Assembly: GCF_002777975.1 (NCBI RefSeq)
Contig: NZ_NGVS01000007.1
Location: 29,900-93,899, forward strand
DNA: 64,000 nt
Direction: 5' to 3'
DNA from: Shewanella carassii
GTDB taxonomy: Bacteria > Pseudomonadota > Gammaproteobacteria > Enterobacterales > Shewanellaceae
Every line of letters begins with the position of its first letter. Position 1 is the first letter of the stretch. The translations under genes were made by a program, and so were the position numbers. Below the pieces are notes generated by a model. It was not told the DNA's origin. It did not search any database and saw nothing but the letters and a program-made list of their open reading frames with translations. Shown one piece after another: positions 17,986 through 28,345 of this stretch.

Positions 17986-18519
17986 TTAGGCTGCAACGAT
18001 TTGCTGCTGGGCTCTTAGCGGATGCAAGCGATCGTGCATCACCTTGATCGTTTCGAAGCGGGTCAGGGTTTTGACATCGCTGAGTCGGCATTCGTTGGCC
18101 AACATCATCACCAAAGAAGCCTGCAACCCGGTCTCTACCACCATCACCAGCACGCGATCCCCACGACATTTGAGATCAAACATCTTGCCCGGCTCACTGT
18201 AGACACAGACCCCACTAGGCTCAAAAAACCATGATTTGGGCATCTGTGGCTTTTGCATAAAGTGGGCAGCAGTGGCATTTAATGCCAGTTGAACAATTTG
18301 AGCATCCGTCAACGACAGTGACTTGGTCAGCCGATCAAGCAGGTCAATATAGAACTTGGCGTGCTCGACGCTAAATTCTGCTTCTTTCATTGCATCCGGT
18401 ATCAAAGTTTTGGCTTTATAAGGAGTCAGAAATTCCATTTCCGAACCTAACGATACGCTAAGGACACCATACGAATCGTTATATCTCCATTGCCAATCTC
18501 TATTTGGCATTAATAACAT
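17986..18519 (-). CDS. zapC: cell division protein ZapC
   Basis: ZapC binds FtsZ and promotes protofilament bundling at the division ring. From the ATG at 18519 the protein has 177 residues (E. coli 180), and its start (MLLMPNRDWQWRYND) lines up with the E. coli N-terminus. A longer frame would begin at a TTG at 18531. The family signature LKPQMPKSWHF of E. coli corresponds to MQKPQMPKSWFF, and VVEAG to VVETG. It follows pyrD on the same strand, as in E. coli, which supports the call. Confidence 0.9.
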   Translation of the reverse strand: MLLMPNRDWQWRYNDSYGVLSVSLGSEMEFLTPYKAKTLIPDAMKEAEFSVEHAKFYIDLLDRLTKSLSLTDAQIVQLALNATAAHFMQKPQMPKSWFFEPSGVCVYSEPGKMFDLKCRGDRVLVMVVETGLQASLVMMLANECRLSDVKTLTRFETIKVMHDRLHPLRAQQQIVAA

Positions 18520-18663
18520 AACGCAATCCAATAAGACCTGTGATTTATTACAGATGGAATAATAGATGATATTTTACCCAATATCAAAAAAAGTTTTAGA
18601 TATTAGATTGAGATAACAATATCTTAGAACGATCCTTTAGATCAAAAAACGATCGATATAATC

Positions 18664-18687
18664 AAAAAAGGATCGCATACGCGATCC
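18664..18687 (-). terminator. pyrD terminator
   Basis: On the minus strand ggatcgc-gtat-gcgatcc is followed by six T residues, 19 bases past the pyrD stop. It separates pyrD from zapC, which must then have its own promoter or be reached by readthrough. Confidence 0.8.
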
Positions 18688-18705
18688 CTTTGGCTGTTTT
18701 TTAAC

Positions 18706-19725
18706 TTATTTGGATCTATAGGCGTCAACAATATCTTTAATTAATTTTGGACCCTGGTAAATAAAGCCTGAATAAATCTGCACCATGCTCGCTCCGGCAT
18801 CCAATTTTTCCAAAGCATCATCGGCACTATTAATCCCACCTACCCCCAAGATCGGGATCTCACCTTTCAAACACTGCGCGAGATATTTTATCACCTTGGT
18901 TGACAGCTGGTTCAGCGGCTTACCGCTGAGGCCTCCGGTCTCGTTGGAGTTGGCTAAGCCGCTGACCCCATCACGGGTCAAAGTGGTATTGGTCGCGATG
19001 GCGCCATCGAACTTATGTTTCAATAACGACTCGGCAATCTTTTCGATCTCTTCTTCAGTCAGATCCGGCGCAATTTTCAATGCAATGGGGACATATTTAC
19101 CATGCTTTTCTGCCAGCTCAATTTGTTTGTTTTTTAGGCTAGATAACAAGTCATCCAATAATTCGCCATATTGCATGGTACGCAGGCCAGGAGTATTGGG
19201 TGATGAGATATTGACTGCGATGTAATCGGCATAGGCGTATACCTTATCCATACAGATCAGATAATCATCTTTCCCCTGCTCTACCGGTGTATCTTTATTT
19301 TTACCTATATTGACACCGACCATGGCGTTAGATTTTTTAGCCTTGAGATTGGCCACCAGATTATCTACGCCGAGATTATTAAAACCCATGCGATTGATAA
19401 TCGCCTTGGCCGGCTTAATCCGGAAAAGCCGTGGTTTATCGTTACCGGGTTGCGGTCTTGGAGTCACAGTTCCGACTTCAATATGACCAAATCCCATGGC
19501 ATGAAAGGCATCGATACATTCACCGTCTTTATCCATACCGGCAGCCAAACCGACGGGATTGGGAAATGTCAGCCCCATGAATTCGACCGGGGCCGGGGCA
19601 AAATGCTGCGCATAAAAGCAGTTCAGCGGTGAGTTACCTGTTGCTCTGAGGCTGCCTATGGCCAAGTTATGGGCGCGCTCAGGATCCATCTGAAACATGA
19701 CTTTTTGTGCGAGTTTGTAAAACAT
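18706..19725 (-). CDS. pyrD: dihydroorotate dehydrogenase (quinone), class 2
   Basis: The membrane-associated flavoprotein that oxidises dihydroorotate to orotate in pyrimidine synthesis, passing electrons to quinone. 339 residues (E. coli 336). The N-terminal amphipathic helix ([22 protein letters not shown]) is the class 2 membrane anchor. Then come [14 protein letters not shown], the FMN-binding [10 protein letters not shown] with the catalytic Ser, and [16 protein letters not shown] with [11 protein letters not shown] at the C-terminus. It is flanked by terminators on both sides. Confidence 0.97.
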   Translation of the reverse strand: MFYKLAQKVMFQMDPERAHNLAIGSLRATGNSPLNCFYAQHFAPAPVEFMGLTFPNPVGLAAGMDKDGECIDAFHAMGFGHIEVGTVTPRPQPGNDKPRLFRIKPAKAIINRMGFNNLGVDNLVANLKAKKSNAMVGVNIGKNKDTPVEQGKDDYLICMDKVYAYADYIAVNISSPNTPGLRTMQYGELLDDLLSSLKNKQIELAEKHGKYVPIALKIAPDLTEEEIEKIAESLLKHKFDGAIATNTTLTRDGVSGLANSNETGGLSGKPLNQLSTKVIKYLAQCLKGEIPILGVGGINSADDALEKLDAGASMVQIYSGFIYQGPKLIKDIVDAYRSK

Positions 19726-19741
19726 GGTTTCTCCTAGACCT

Positions 19742-19769
19742 AAAAAAAGCCCCGGCGTTTGCCAGGGCT
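19742..19769 (-). terminator. gdhB terminator
   Basis: On the minus strand agccctggc-aaac-gccggggct is followed by seven T residues, shortly after the gdhB stop. One G-U pair is in the stem. Confidence 0.85.
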
Positions 19770-19786
19770 CTTATTGTTATAATAGC

Positions 19787-22700
19787 TTACTTCTGCCCTT
19801 CGCAGTGCAGGATCAGCAGATTCAGTTCTCGTAACGCTACAGAAAACTTCGCAAATTCATGAGTTTGCGAGGTTTTGAAGTCAGCCAGCATGTGGAACCA
19901 GCGCTCCAGCAAGCCCTGATTGAGTTCGACCCACTGCTCAATAATGGCATCGGACTCACAACTATCGCTACAACTGCGCAGTACCGCCGAAGTCAGTGCT
20001 CTTTGCTGCCAATCCAACTCCTCGCGGAACGCCGCCCTGGCCAGTGCCTGCCAGTGGTTGGCCACTGGTTGACCACCTATCTGTTCCAAGAACCAGTGCA
20101 GATCGATTCTGGCACCCAACTTAAAGTAAGTCTCGGCCACCAAGGAAATCGGCTTGGATTCCAGCTGAGCTATCTGAGCGATATCCAGTGCCGAGAACAG
20201 CGTGCTCATCTTGGCAACCAGACTGGCCACCTCGTGAGGCACGGCTTCTTTTTCCAGCGCGGCAATATCTTCTTCGATACCCGCCAGTTCATCGGCCACC
20301 AAGTAGGAACGGATATTGGTTTTCAGCTCGTCAAACACCGGCTTATAGAAAGCTACTACCTGTTCAATGCCCATATTCCGGCTGCGATTACGCAGGAACC
20401 AGCGACAGGCGCGGCGCATGTTACGGCGCAGCTGGTGCAGCATTTCACCCTGAACAACCGCGGGTACTATGCCGTTCAAATCAGTAATGGCTTTGGTTAA
20501 ATCTGCCAAACCAAACACTTCACGGGCCATAGTGTAACAAATGGCGGCATCGGCAACTGAGGCGCCTGTCTCATCCTGCATACGCTGGACAAAATTGAGC
20601 CCCATATCGTTAACCAGTTCATTAGCCAGCGAAGTGGCGATGATCTCGCCGCGCAGCGGATGCTGAGTCATCTTGTCGGCATATTGTTGTTGCAATTTAC
20701 CGGGGAAGTAGTTGACCAGCAGTTGGCTCAACCAGGCATCCTCTGTGATATCGGGCGTCAACAATTGCTCCTTGAGCACCATCTTGGCGTAAGCCACCAA
20801 TACAGACAGTTCAGGACGGGTCAAACCACGACCGCTGGCCAGACGCTCTGAAAGCTCCTCTTCTGTGGGCAGGAACTCCAGTGCCCGGTCCAACTTGCCC
20901 TCTTTTTCCAGGTAGTTGATAAAGCGGATCTGCTCTTTGAGCTGTTCGGCGCCGCGCACCTGGGTCACAGAGATGGTACGGGTCTGATCTTTACAGTCCT
21001 GCAGCACTATCTGCGCCACTTCGTCAGTCATCTCTTCCAGCAGGCGGTTACGCTGCTTGAGGGTCATCTCGCCTTCGGCCACCAGGGCGTTAAGCAGAAT
21101 TTTGATGTTAACTTCGTTATCCGAGCAGTCTACACCGCCTACGTTATCGACAAAGTCGGTGTTGATACGACCGCCATTGGCTGCGTATTCAATCCGGCCG
21201 AGCTGAGTACAGCCTAGGTTACCACCTTCGCCTATGATCTTAGCCTTAAGCTCATTGCCATTGACTCTCAAACCGTCGTTGGCGCGGTCGCCAACTTCGG
21301 CGTGAGTCTCTTTGCTAGCCTTGACATAAGTGCCGATACCGCCATTCCAGATCAGATCTACCGGCATTTTCAGCAGGCACTTGATCAGCTCGGTCGGTGT
21401 CATCGCATCCTTGTCAGTCGCCAGCATCTTCTTGATTTCCGGCGTCAAACTGATGGACTTGGCGCTACGGGCAAACACGCCCCCCCCCTTTGGAGATCAG
21501 CTCCTTGTTGTAATCTTCCCAGCTGGAGCGGGGCAGATTAAACAGACGCTTGCGCTCAACAAAGCTGGTCGCTGAGTCCGGCGTTGGGTCGATAAAGATA
21601 TGCATGTGGTTAAAAGCGGCCACCAGCTGGGTATGCTCAGACAAGAGCATGCCGTTACCGAATACATCGCCGGCCATATCACCGATACCGACACAGGTGA
21701 AATCTGTGGTCTGGCAATCGATACCCACTTCGCGGAAGTGACGTTTCACCGACTCCCAAGCGCCACGGGCGGTGATCCCCATCTTCTTGTGGTCATAACC
21801 GTTAGAACCACCGGAAGCAAAGGCATCACCCAGCCAGAAGCCATATTCAATAGCAATGGCGTTGGCAGTGTCAGAGAAGGTGGCTGTTCCTTTATCGGCA
21901 GCGACCACCAGGTAAGGATCGTCTTCATCGTGACGCACCACATCCATAGGGGGCACTAGGTCACCGTTGACGATATTGTCTGTGATATCCAGCAGACCCC
22001 GGATAAAGATCCGGTAGCATTCCTGACCTTCGGTGAAGAAGGCTTCACGTCCGCCCTCGGTCGGCAACTGTTTACAAACAAAGCCTCCCTTGGCACCCAC
22101 AGGCACAATCACAGTGTTCTTAACCTGCTGTGCCTTCACCAGCCCCAGCACTTCGGTACGGAAGTCTTCGCGGCGATCAGACCAGCGCAGACCACCACGG
22201 GCCACCTTACCACCGCGCAGATGCACACCCTCAACCCTTGGGCTGTAGACGAAGATTTCAAACTTCGGCAGTGGCTTGGGCATTTCTGGGATCTGATCCG
22301 GGGCAAACTTGAAGGAGATATAATCCTTCGGCAAACCCGCAGCATCTTGTTGATAGAAGTTGGTTCTCAACGTGGCGTTGATAAGTTCCAGATAGCGACG
22401 GATGATACGGTCATCATCCAGGCTGGAGACATCATCGAGACGCAGATTGATCTGCTCGATAAACTTGTCCAGCGTGCGGGTCTTCAGCTTGGGGTTGAAC
22501 TTACGAATAAACATCTTCACTAGCGAATCGGCGATCTGCGGATAACGGCTGAAGGTTTCTTCGATGTAAGCCTGGCTGAAGGTTGCATCGATTTGGCGCA
22601 TATACTTGGCATAGGCGCGCAGCACTGACACTTCGCGGCCGGAAAGTCCGGTAGCCAGCACCATACGGTTGAAGCCATCATCTTCCAGCTTCTTCTGCCA

Positions 22701-24635
22701 AACCTGTGCCAGCGCAGTCTGGAATCTGTCCTGACTGTCAGCCAGATTCTCAGTGGCGCTGCCTTGTACCGTCATCAGGAAGTCGAGGATCCAGAAGGTC
22801 GCCCCATCTGTGGTCTTCACTTCATAAGGGCGCTCATTGATCACCCTGAGACCGAAGTTTTCCAGCATAGGCAGCACATCCGACAGATGGATAGGCTCAT
22901 CCTTGTGGAACAGCTTCAAACGCACCTTGTTACTGCCGGGTGCCGCTTCCTGCGGCTGATAGAACAACATGCCCAGCTTATGATCGTCGTCCAGCGCTTC
23001 CAGTTGTTGCAGATCTACCACGGCCGAGGTGGCCAAGACATCATCTTTGTAACTCTGTGGGAAAGCGGTCAGATAACGCTTGAACAGGCGGGTGCCCTGC
23101 TCTTCACCCAGTGAATTGTTGAGCGCGCTTTGAAGTTTATCTTCCCATAAGCGTGCCGCTTCAATCAGGTTGTTTTCTATGGCAGCCACATCGAGTTCCA
23201 AATTATTGTTGTTGTCGACTTTAACTATGTAGTGGGTACGGGCCAAGCTCGACTCGGAGAAGTAAGTGGTAAACTCCACCTCTTCAGTGCTGTTAAAGGT
23301 TTGGGCAAAGATCCTTTGAGTCTCTTCACGCAGGCGGGTGTTGTATCTGTCTTTGGAGACATACACCAAACAAGACAAGAAACGGCCGAAACCATCTTTA
23401 CGGACAAACAGTTTGAGTTTGTCTCTGTCCTGCATATCCAACACACCGTGTGCCATGTGCGACAGCTCATCGACACTGGCCTGAATAATCTCATCCCTTG
23501 GCAGGTTTTCCAGAATATTCATCAGAGCCTTGTAATCGTGGGAGCGCGGTGCCAGTCCTGACTTGTCCATTACCCGCTGGATCTTCTCGGCCAGCAGGGG
23601 GATCTCTTTCGGGCTACGGTTGTATAGATTAGAGGCGTACAAGCCGATGAATCTATCTTCACCGACAACATTACCGGCCTCATCGAAACGTTTGACGCCG
23701 ATATAATCGACATAAGCAGGCCTATGAACCCGGCTCTTGGCACTGCTCTTGGTCAGGATCAACAGGCTGTTGTCCAATGCTTCACGGCGAGCCGACTCTG
23801 AGAAAGAAGACAGCATTAAGCCGTGCTCGGGCTGCGCCTTGCCGGGTTTATTCATCAGGCCAAGGCTGCTGGCCATATCGGGTACCAGCTCAACGTCACC
23901 CTCGACTTTACGCAGGTCGTAGCGACGATAACCCATCAGAGTAAAGTGATGGTTGTTCAAATAGTTAAGGAAGCGAGTCGCTTCTTCAAGCTCGGCCTTG
24001 TCACCGGGGAATGGGCGCTTGGGCAACTCTTCTGCTACTTCGGCCAACTTGTCGGACATGGCACTCCAATCATTGACGGCGGCGGCCACATCGCCGAGCA
24101 CGGACTCTATCTCTTTTTCGAGTTGTTTTATGTCCTTGTCGCTGCTTTGGCGGTCGATTTCAATCAGGAAGACCGCCACCTTATCGCTGTCTTCCTTGCT
24201 GTCGTTAACAAAGCTGACGCGATTGATGTCTTTGCCTTGGCGCTCGATGGCCAGTGGCGTATGCAACATCATATGAGCGGTGATCCCCAAACGGTTGAGA
24301 GCCATACCCAAAGAATCCACCAAGAAAGGCATGTCGGGCTGCACAACTTCGATGATGGAGTGGGTTGATTGCCAGCCGTGCTTGGCCTGGCTTGGGTTGA
24401 ATACCCTTAAATGAGTTTCCCCACAAGGCGTGCTGTTCAGGGCATTCCAAAGACTCAAAACGGCACCGTAGAGATCGCTGTCGTTACGGGCTTGGAGATC
24501 GTCTTTGGACATGTGAGCGTAGAGGCAGGTGGCGAACTGTTCCACCTGATTTGCTTGTGCTTTAGGGACTTTGGAGCGAATTAAACTGACTACCTTTTCA
24601 AGTAGTACTGAAGGCATTGCATCTTTCAAGGCCAT
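19787..24635 (-). pseudogene. gdhB: NAD-specific glutamate dehydrogenase, large type, interrupted by a frameshift
   Basis: The very large (about 1,600 residue) NAD-glutamate dehydrogenase that makes 2-oxoglutarate and ammonia from glutamate. The first frame (24635-21465) encodes 1,056 residues with the N-terminal regulatory region, VPVGAKGGFVCK and the nucleotide-binding GIGDMAGDVFGNGML. It ends ISKGGGRVCP and stop. The remaining 563 residues (FARSAKSISLTPEIKK onward, including WNGGIGTYVKAS) are in another frame from about 21478. The break is in a run of nine G on the coding strand (21480-21488). Eight would restore SKGGGVFARSAKS, the family sequence. Downstream codons are intact, so the change is recent, phase-variable or a sequencing error. 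If real, the catalytic domain is broken. Confidence 0.93.
21480..21488. repeat. C9 homopolymer at the gdhB frameshift
   Basis: Nine C on the plus strand (nine G in the gene), where eight would keep the frame. Such runs are prone to slippage in the cell and to miscounts in sequencing. Confidence 0.9.
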
Positions 24636-24899
24636 TTTGCTGTTTCCTTAAGCGTCTATGGCAGCGCTTTTTTCATTATATGGATGCTTCGACGAATGAC
24701 CCGGACCTGAATTTTTGTGACCGAGGTCATGCCGCGCAGTGTATTACTAAACACACCATAATTCGAGCAAAATTTTAGTGGTACATCCTGTACAAATCCA
24801 GCAATGACGGGATATTGAAGGGAGTGATGAAGAAACAATCGGAATAACAGACTAACTATGCAGCAGGGGCAGGAGAAACTTCTTCTCCTGCCCCTATCA

Positions 24900-27209
24900 C
24901 TAGCTGTGTTTGCGCCAGAAAAGTGCCGCCAGCGCAGGCAGGATAATTATGGCACCTAGCATGTTGACCACAAACATGAAGGTAAGCAAAATTCCCATAT
25001 CCATCTGGAACTTAAGTGCAGAGAAGAACCAAGTACTCACCCCAATGGCCAAGGTCAGGCCGGTGAAGATGACCGCACTGCCTCGCTCCATCAAGGCTTC
25101 GAAATAGGCTTGCTGCACCGCCATACCATCACGCAATTTCACCGCCATGGTCGACAGGATATAGATGCCATAGTCCACCCCAATACCCACCCCGAGGGCT
25201 ATAACCGGCAAGGTGCTCACCGTCAGGCCGATATCCAGCCAGGTCATCAGTGCCTGCGCCAGTGTCGATACCACATACAGAGGCAGAATGACTGCAATCG
25301 TGGCTTTCAGCGAGCGGAAGCTTATCAGACAGAGGATAAACACGGCGCCATAGACATACAGCATCATAGGCAGTTGCGCCTCGGCCACCGCCTCGTTGGT
25401 TGCCGCCATCACCCCCACAGGGCCGGAAGCGAGTTTAAAGCTCAGCTTGTCGTCATCCATTTCGGCGGCCAGCAGCTTTACCTTACTCACCACCTGCTCT
25501 ATGGTTTCCGCCTTGTGATCCTTAAGAAACAGATAAACAGGCATCACAGAGCAATCGCCGTTCAGCAGGCCGGTACTGGTAGGAATTTGTGACACCAGCT
25601 GGGCTAGGCTCGCCGGGCTCCTGGGCAATACCTGCCACTTGGGGCTACCCTCGTTGAAACCGGCATTCACCTGGCGTGCCACCGAGGCAATACTGGCAGT
25701 AAACTCAACCCCTGGGGTGTTGCGTGCCAACCATTCGAACCTGTCAATCTTCTCCAGCGCCGAGTGATAGGTGCAGGCCTCGGGATAAGCTTCCACTATC
25801 ACGCTCATCACGTCAGTGGTGATAGAGAAATGATCAGTAATAAAGAAAGTGTCCTGGTTATAGCGAGAGTCCTGATGCAGCGCCGGTGCTCCGCCCTGAA
25901 GATCGCCGATTTGCATCTTGCCGGCTTGCTGCAGCCCGCCCAGATAAAGCAGCGCCGTCACAGCCACTACCACCACAGCATATTTTGGGGTGGCAAAACA
26001 GGTGAGCTTTTGCCAAAAGGCCGCTGTCTTAGCCTCGGTGCCAGCATCCGCTTTCGCGGCCTTTATCTGGAAGAAGGAGATCACCAGAGGCAAGAGTATC
26101 AGGTTGGTCAGGATGATCACTGCTACCCCAAGCGATGCGGAAATCGCCAACTCGCGAATAATGCCGATATCGATTGCCAGCAAAGTCATAAACCCTATGG
26201 TATCCGACAACAAGGCGACCCCGCCCGGCACCAAGAGGCTACGAAATGCCGAAGCCGCCGCCACCTTGGTACTCAGGCCATCGGCAACCCGCTTGCGGAT
26301 GGCATTGATCATCTGTACCCCGTGGCTGACCCCTATGGCAAATACCAAAAACGGCACCAGAATCGACATGGGATCCAAGCCAAAGCCCACCACGGTCAAG
26401 AGTCCAAGCTGCCAGACCACGGCAATCAAGCTGCACACCAAAGGCAGCAGGGTCAACACCATGGAGCGGGAGAAGAGATATACCATCAGGGCCGTGACCA
26501 AAATGGCTATCAGGAAAAACAGCAGCACTCCTTTGGCCCCGTCTGCCACATCACCGGCCATCTTGGCAAAGCCTATGATGTGAATCTTTATGCCATCTTT
26601 TTCAAACTGGCCTCTGAGTTGCTCTTCCAGTTGCGCGGCAAACGCCAAAGTGTCCAATGGCTCGCCGGTTTGCGGATCAAAGTCCATCAGCTGCGCCGTC
26701 ACCATGGCGGCGCTGTAATCCTCAGCCACCAAACGGCCGACTATGCCGGCTTTTTCGATATTGCCTCTAACCCGTTCAAGCCCGGCTTCTGTGGTACTGA
26801 AATCCGCCGGGATCACCGGCCCCCCGGCAAAGCCGTCTTCCACCACTTCAGTAAAACGTGTCGACGGCGAAAACAGGGATTTCACCTGGGAGCGTTCTAC
26901 CCCGGGAATGAAGAACAGTTGATCATGTACATTCTTCAGGGTGTCGAAAAACGCGGGATTGAAAATATTACCGCTGCTGTCTTCTACCGCCACCATGATC
27001 GAGTTGGCGCCGCCAAACTGCTTCTGGTGTTTGAGGTAGGTCTGCATATAGGGATGATGCAGCGGGATGTTTTTGACAAATGCCGCATCCATTTTCAGCT
27101 GACTGGCCTGAAAGCCCAGAAATACCGTGGTCAGCGCAAACAGCAGTATCACTCCGATACGATTGCGAAAGAGAAAACTCTCAATCCCATTGACCAGTCT
27201 GTCTAACAT
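24900..27209 (-). CDS. RND superfamily (MMPL-type) inner-membrane transporter
   Basis: 769 residues with two repeats of the RND plan: a first membrane helix (IGVILLFALTTVFLGF), a large periplasmic loop, then a five-helix block, repeated from about residue 395. The family (COG1033-type exporters, MMPL/HpnN-like) moves lipids or other hydrophobic molecules using the proton gradient. No membrane fusion protein or TolC partner is adjacent, unlike drug-efflux RND pumps. It starts 12 bases after the beta-propeller gene and is the last gene of a four-gene operon with DUF1329 and DUF1302 proteins. The direction and nature of the cargo are not shown by sequence. Confidence 0.88.
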   Translation of the reverse strand: MLDRLVNGIESFLFRNRIGVILLFALTTVFLGFQASQLKMDAAFVKNIPLHHPYMQTYLKHQKQFGGANSIMVAVEDSSGNIFNPAFFDTLKNVHDQLFFIPGVERSQVKSLFSPSTRFTEVVEDGFAGGPVIPADFSTTEAGLERVRGNIEKAGIVGRLVAEDYSAAMVTAQLMDFDPQTGEPLDTLAFAAQLEEQLRGQFEKDGIKIHIIGFAKMAGDVADGAKGVLLFFLIAILVTALMVYLFSRSMVLTLLPLVCSLIAVVWQLGLLTVVGFGLDPMSILVPFLVFAIGVSHGVQMINAIRKRVADGLSTKVAAASAFRSLLVPGGVALLSDTIGFMTLLAIDIGIIRELAISASLGVAVIILTNLILLPLVISFFQIKAAKADAGTEAKTAAFWQKLTCFATPKYAVVVVAVTALLYLGGLQQAGKMQIGDLQGGAPALHQDSRYNQDTFFITDHFSITTDVMSVIVEAYPEACTYHSALEKIDRFEWLARNTPGVEFTASIASVARQVNAGFNEGSPKWQVLPRSPASLAQLVSQIPTSTGLLNGDCSVMPVYLFLKDHKAETIEQVVSKVKLLAAEMDDDKLSFKLASGPVGVMAATNEAVAEAQLPMMLYVYGAVFILCLISFRSLKATIAVILPLYVVSTLAQALMTWLDIGLTVSTLPVIALGVGIGVDYGIYILSTMAVKLRDGMAVQQAYFEALMERGSAVIFTGLTLAIGVSTWFFSALKFQMDMGILLTFMFVVNMLGAIIILPALAALFWRKHS

Positions 27210-27221
27210 AATAATGGCCCT

Positions 27222-28262
27222 TTATTGTTGTTTTAGTTCGAAAAGCCCTTTGGTCCCGGCTATCCATAACCGGCCCTTAGGGTCTACAGCAACTGCCGAT
27301 AAATTTTCCCCTCTGCGCTGGGTCACCAGCTCAGCGTGTAAATTGTTATCCAAACGAATAACGGCGCCGCCATTGCCGACCAGCAGTAGGCCCCCTTTGA
27401 CCGGCGCAGCCGCATTGAGGGTCGATTCAAGCGGCATCTTTATCTCCTGCCACTGACTCATATCTTCCGGTGCGCTGAAGGCATGCCCTCGCAGACCAAA
27501 CACATAGAGCTGTTTATCCTTTTCTATGGCATTAAACAAAGAGCCGTCATAAATAAACTCCAGTCGCTGCCACAAACGGCCGCCATCTTCGGAAATGGCT
27601 ACCATTCCCAGCTCCCCGACCATGAGTAAACGCTGATCTTCAAGGGCGATGACCCGGTTGAAATGGGGCAGAATAGAATCAGACTCGGCCCGATAGGCCT
27701 CTTCATCCTGCTGTTTGAGATCCGCCAGATAGTCGGCATCATCTTGGCTCAAGAGCTCAGGGTGAAACTCTTTCTGCCAACTTTGACCGCCATCTGTGGT
27801 GCGCAGAAATAGACCATAGGCGCCAACGGCTATGCCGTTTTTAACATCGGCAAACCAAACATCCAGCAAGGGCCGGGCAAGCTCTGGCGAACCAAACTGT
27901 GACTGCCAGGATAGCCCGCCATCTTGAGTAGCAAGAATGGTGGCATCATGACCCACGGCCCAGCCATGATTGGCATCGAGAAAAAATACCTTGGTCAACT
28001 GCGCCTGACTCGGTGTCACCACCTGTTGCCACTGAGTGGCATCGGCGCTGAGCCTTAAGATATGACCACGCTCACCGACAGCGACCATAGTGTTGCCGGC
28101 CTTAGCAATATCCAGCATCAAAGAATGCACCGCCAGAGGCTGCAACTGGCCAGTCAGAGCACCGGTTACAGATTGCGTTTCGGCGTGAAGGGGCGAAATC
28201 GCGCCCTGGAATGTGAGTATGCCAAGGCCCAGAGCCGCTGCTTGAAGCATGCGATACGACAT
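27222..28262 (-). CDS. YCF48/BNR-type beta-propeller protein, exported
   Basis: 346 residues from the ATG at 28262, which follows AAGGAAG. A longer in-frame start at 28313 would hide the signal peptide (MLQAAALGLGILTFQGAISPLHA). Repeats with GHDATILATQDGGLSWQ, LRTTDGGQSWQKEF and AISEDGGRLWQRLEF are Asp-box/YCF48-like blades, related to photosystem II assembly factor HCF136 and BNR repeats. Such proteins usually scaffold partners rather than hydrolyse sugars. The place between a DUF1329 gene and an RND transporter suggests a periplasmic adaptor for that transporter (inference). Confidence 0.82.
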   Translation of the reverse strand: MSYRMLQAAALGLGILTFQGAISPLHAETQSVTGALTGQLQPLAVHSLMLDIAKAGNTMVAVGERGHILRLSADATQWQQVVTPSQAQLTKVFFLDANHGWAVGHDATILATQDGGLSWQSQFGSPELARPLLDVWFADVKNGIAVGAYGLFLRTTDGGQSWQKEFHPELLSQDDADYLADLKQQDEEAYRAESDSILPHFNRVIALEDQRLLMVGELGMVAISEDGGRLWQRLEFIYDGSLFNAIEKDKQLYVFGLRGHAFSAPEDMSQWQEIKMPLESTLNAAAPVKGGLLLVGNGGAVIRLDNNLHAELVTQRRGENLSAVAVDPKGRLWIAGTKGLFELKQQ

Positions 28263-28345
28263 TACAGACTTCCTTAGGGTTGAAAGGGGCGCACGCGCCC
28301 CTGGAATTTCCAACTGGGTGACTTATGTCACCCAACGACACAGGC

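Noticed and set aside
18532..18705. A CRISPR or other array in the repeats aaaaacgatc/aaaaaaggatc before zapC
   Set aside because: Only two or three short, unequal copies occur, one of which is part of the pyrD terminator. There are no spacers.
19787..21478. The 563-residue frame as a separate gene with its own GTG start
   Set aside because: Its sequence continues the glutamate dehydrogenase directly across a G tract, and no promoter or ribosome site precedes it. It is the second part of gdhB after a frameshift.
25764..27206. A 480-residue rightward frame opposite the RND transporter
   Set aside because: It is rich in His, Gln and Arg as expected of an antisense shadow of a hydrophobic protein, and shows no domain. 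The RND protein on the other strand is a clear family member.
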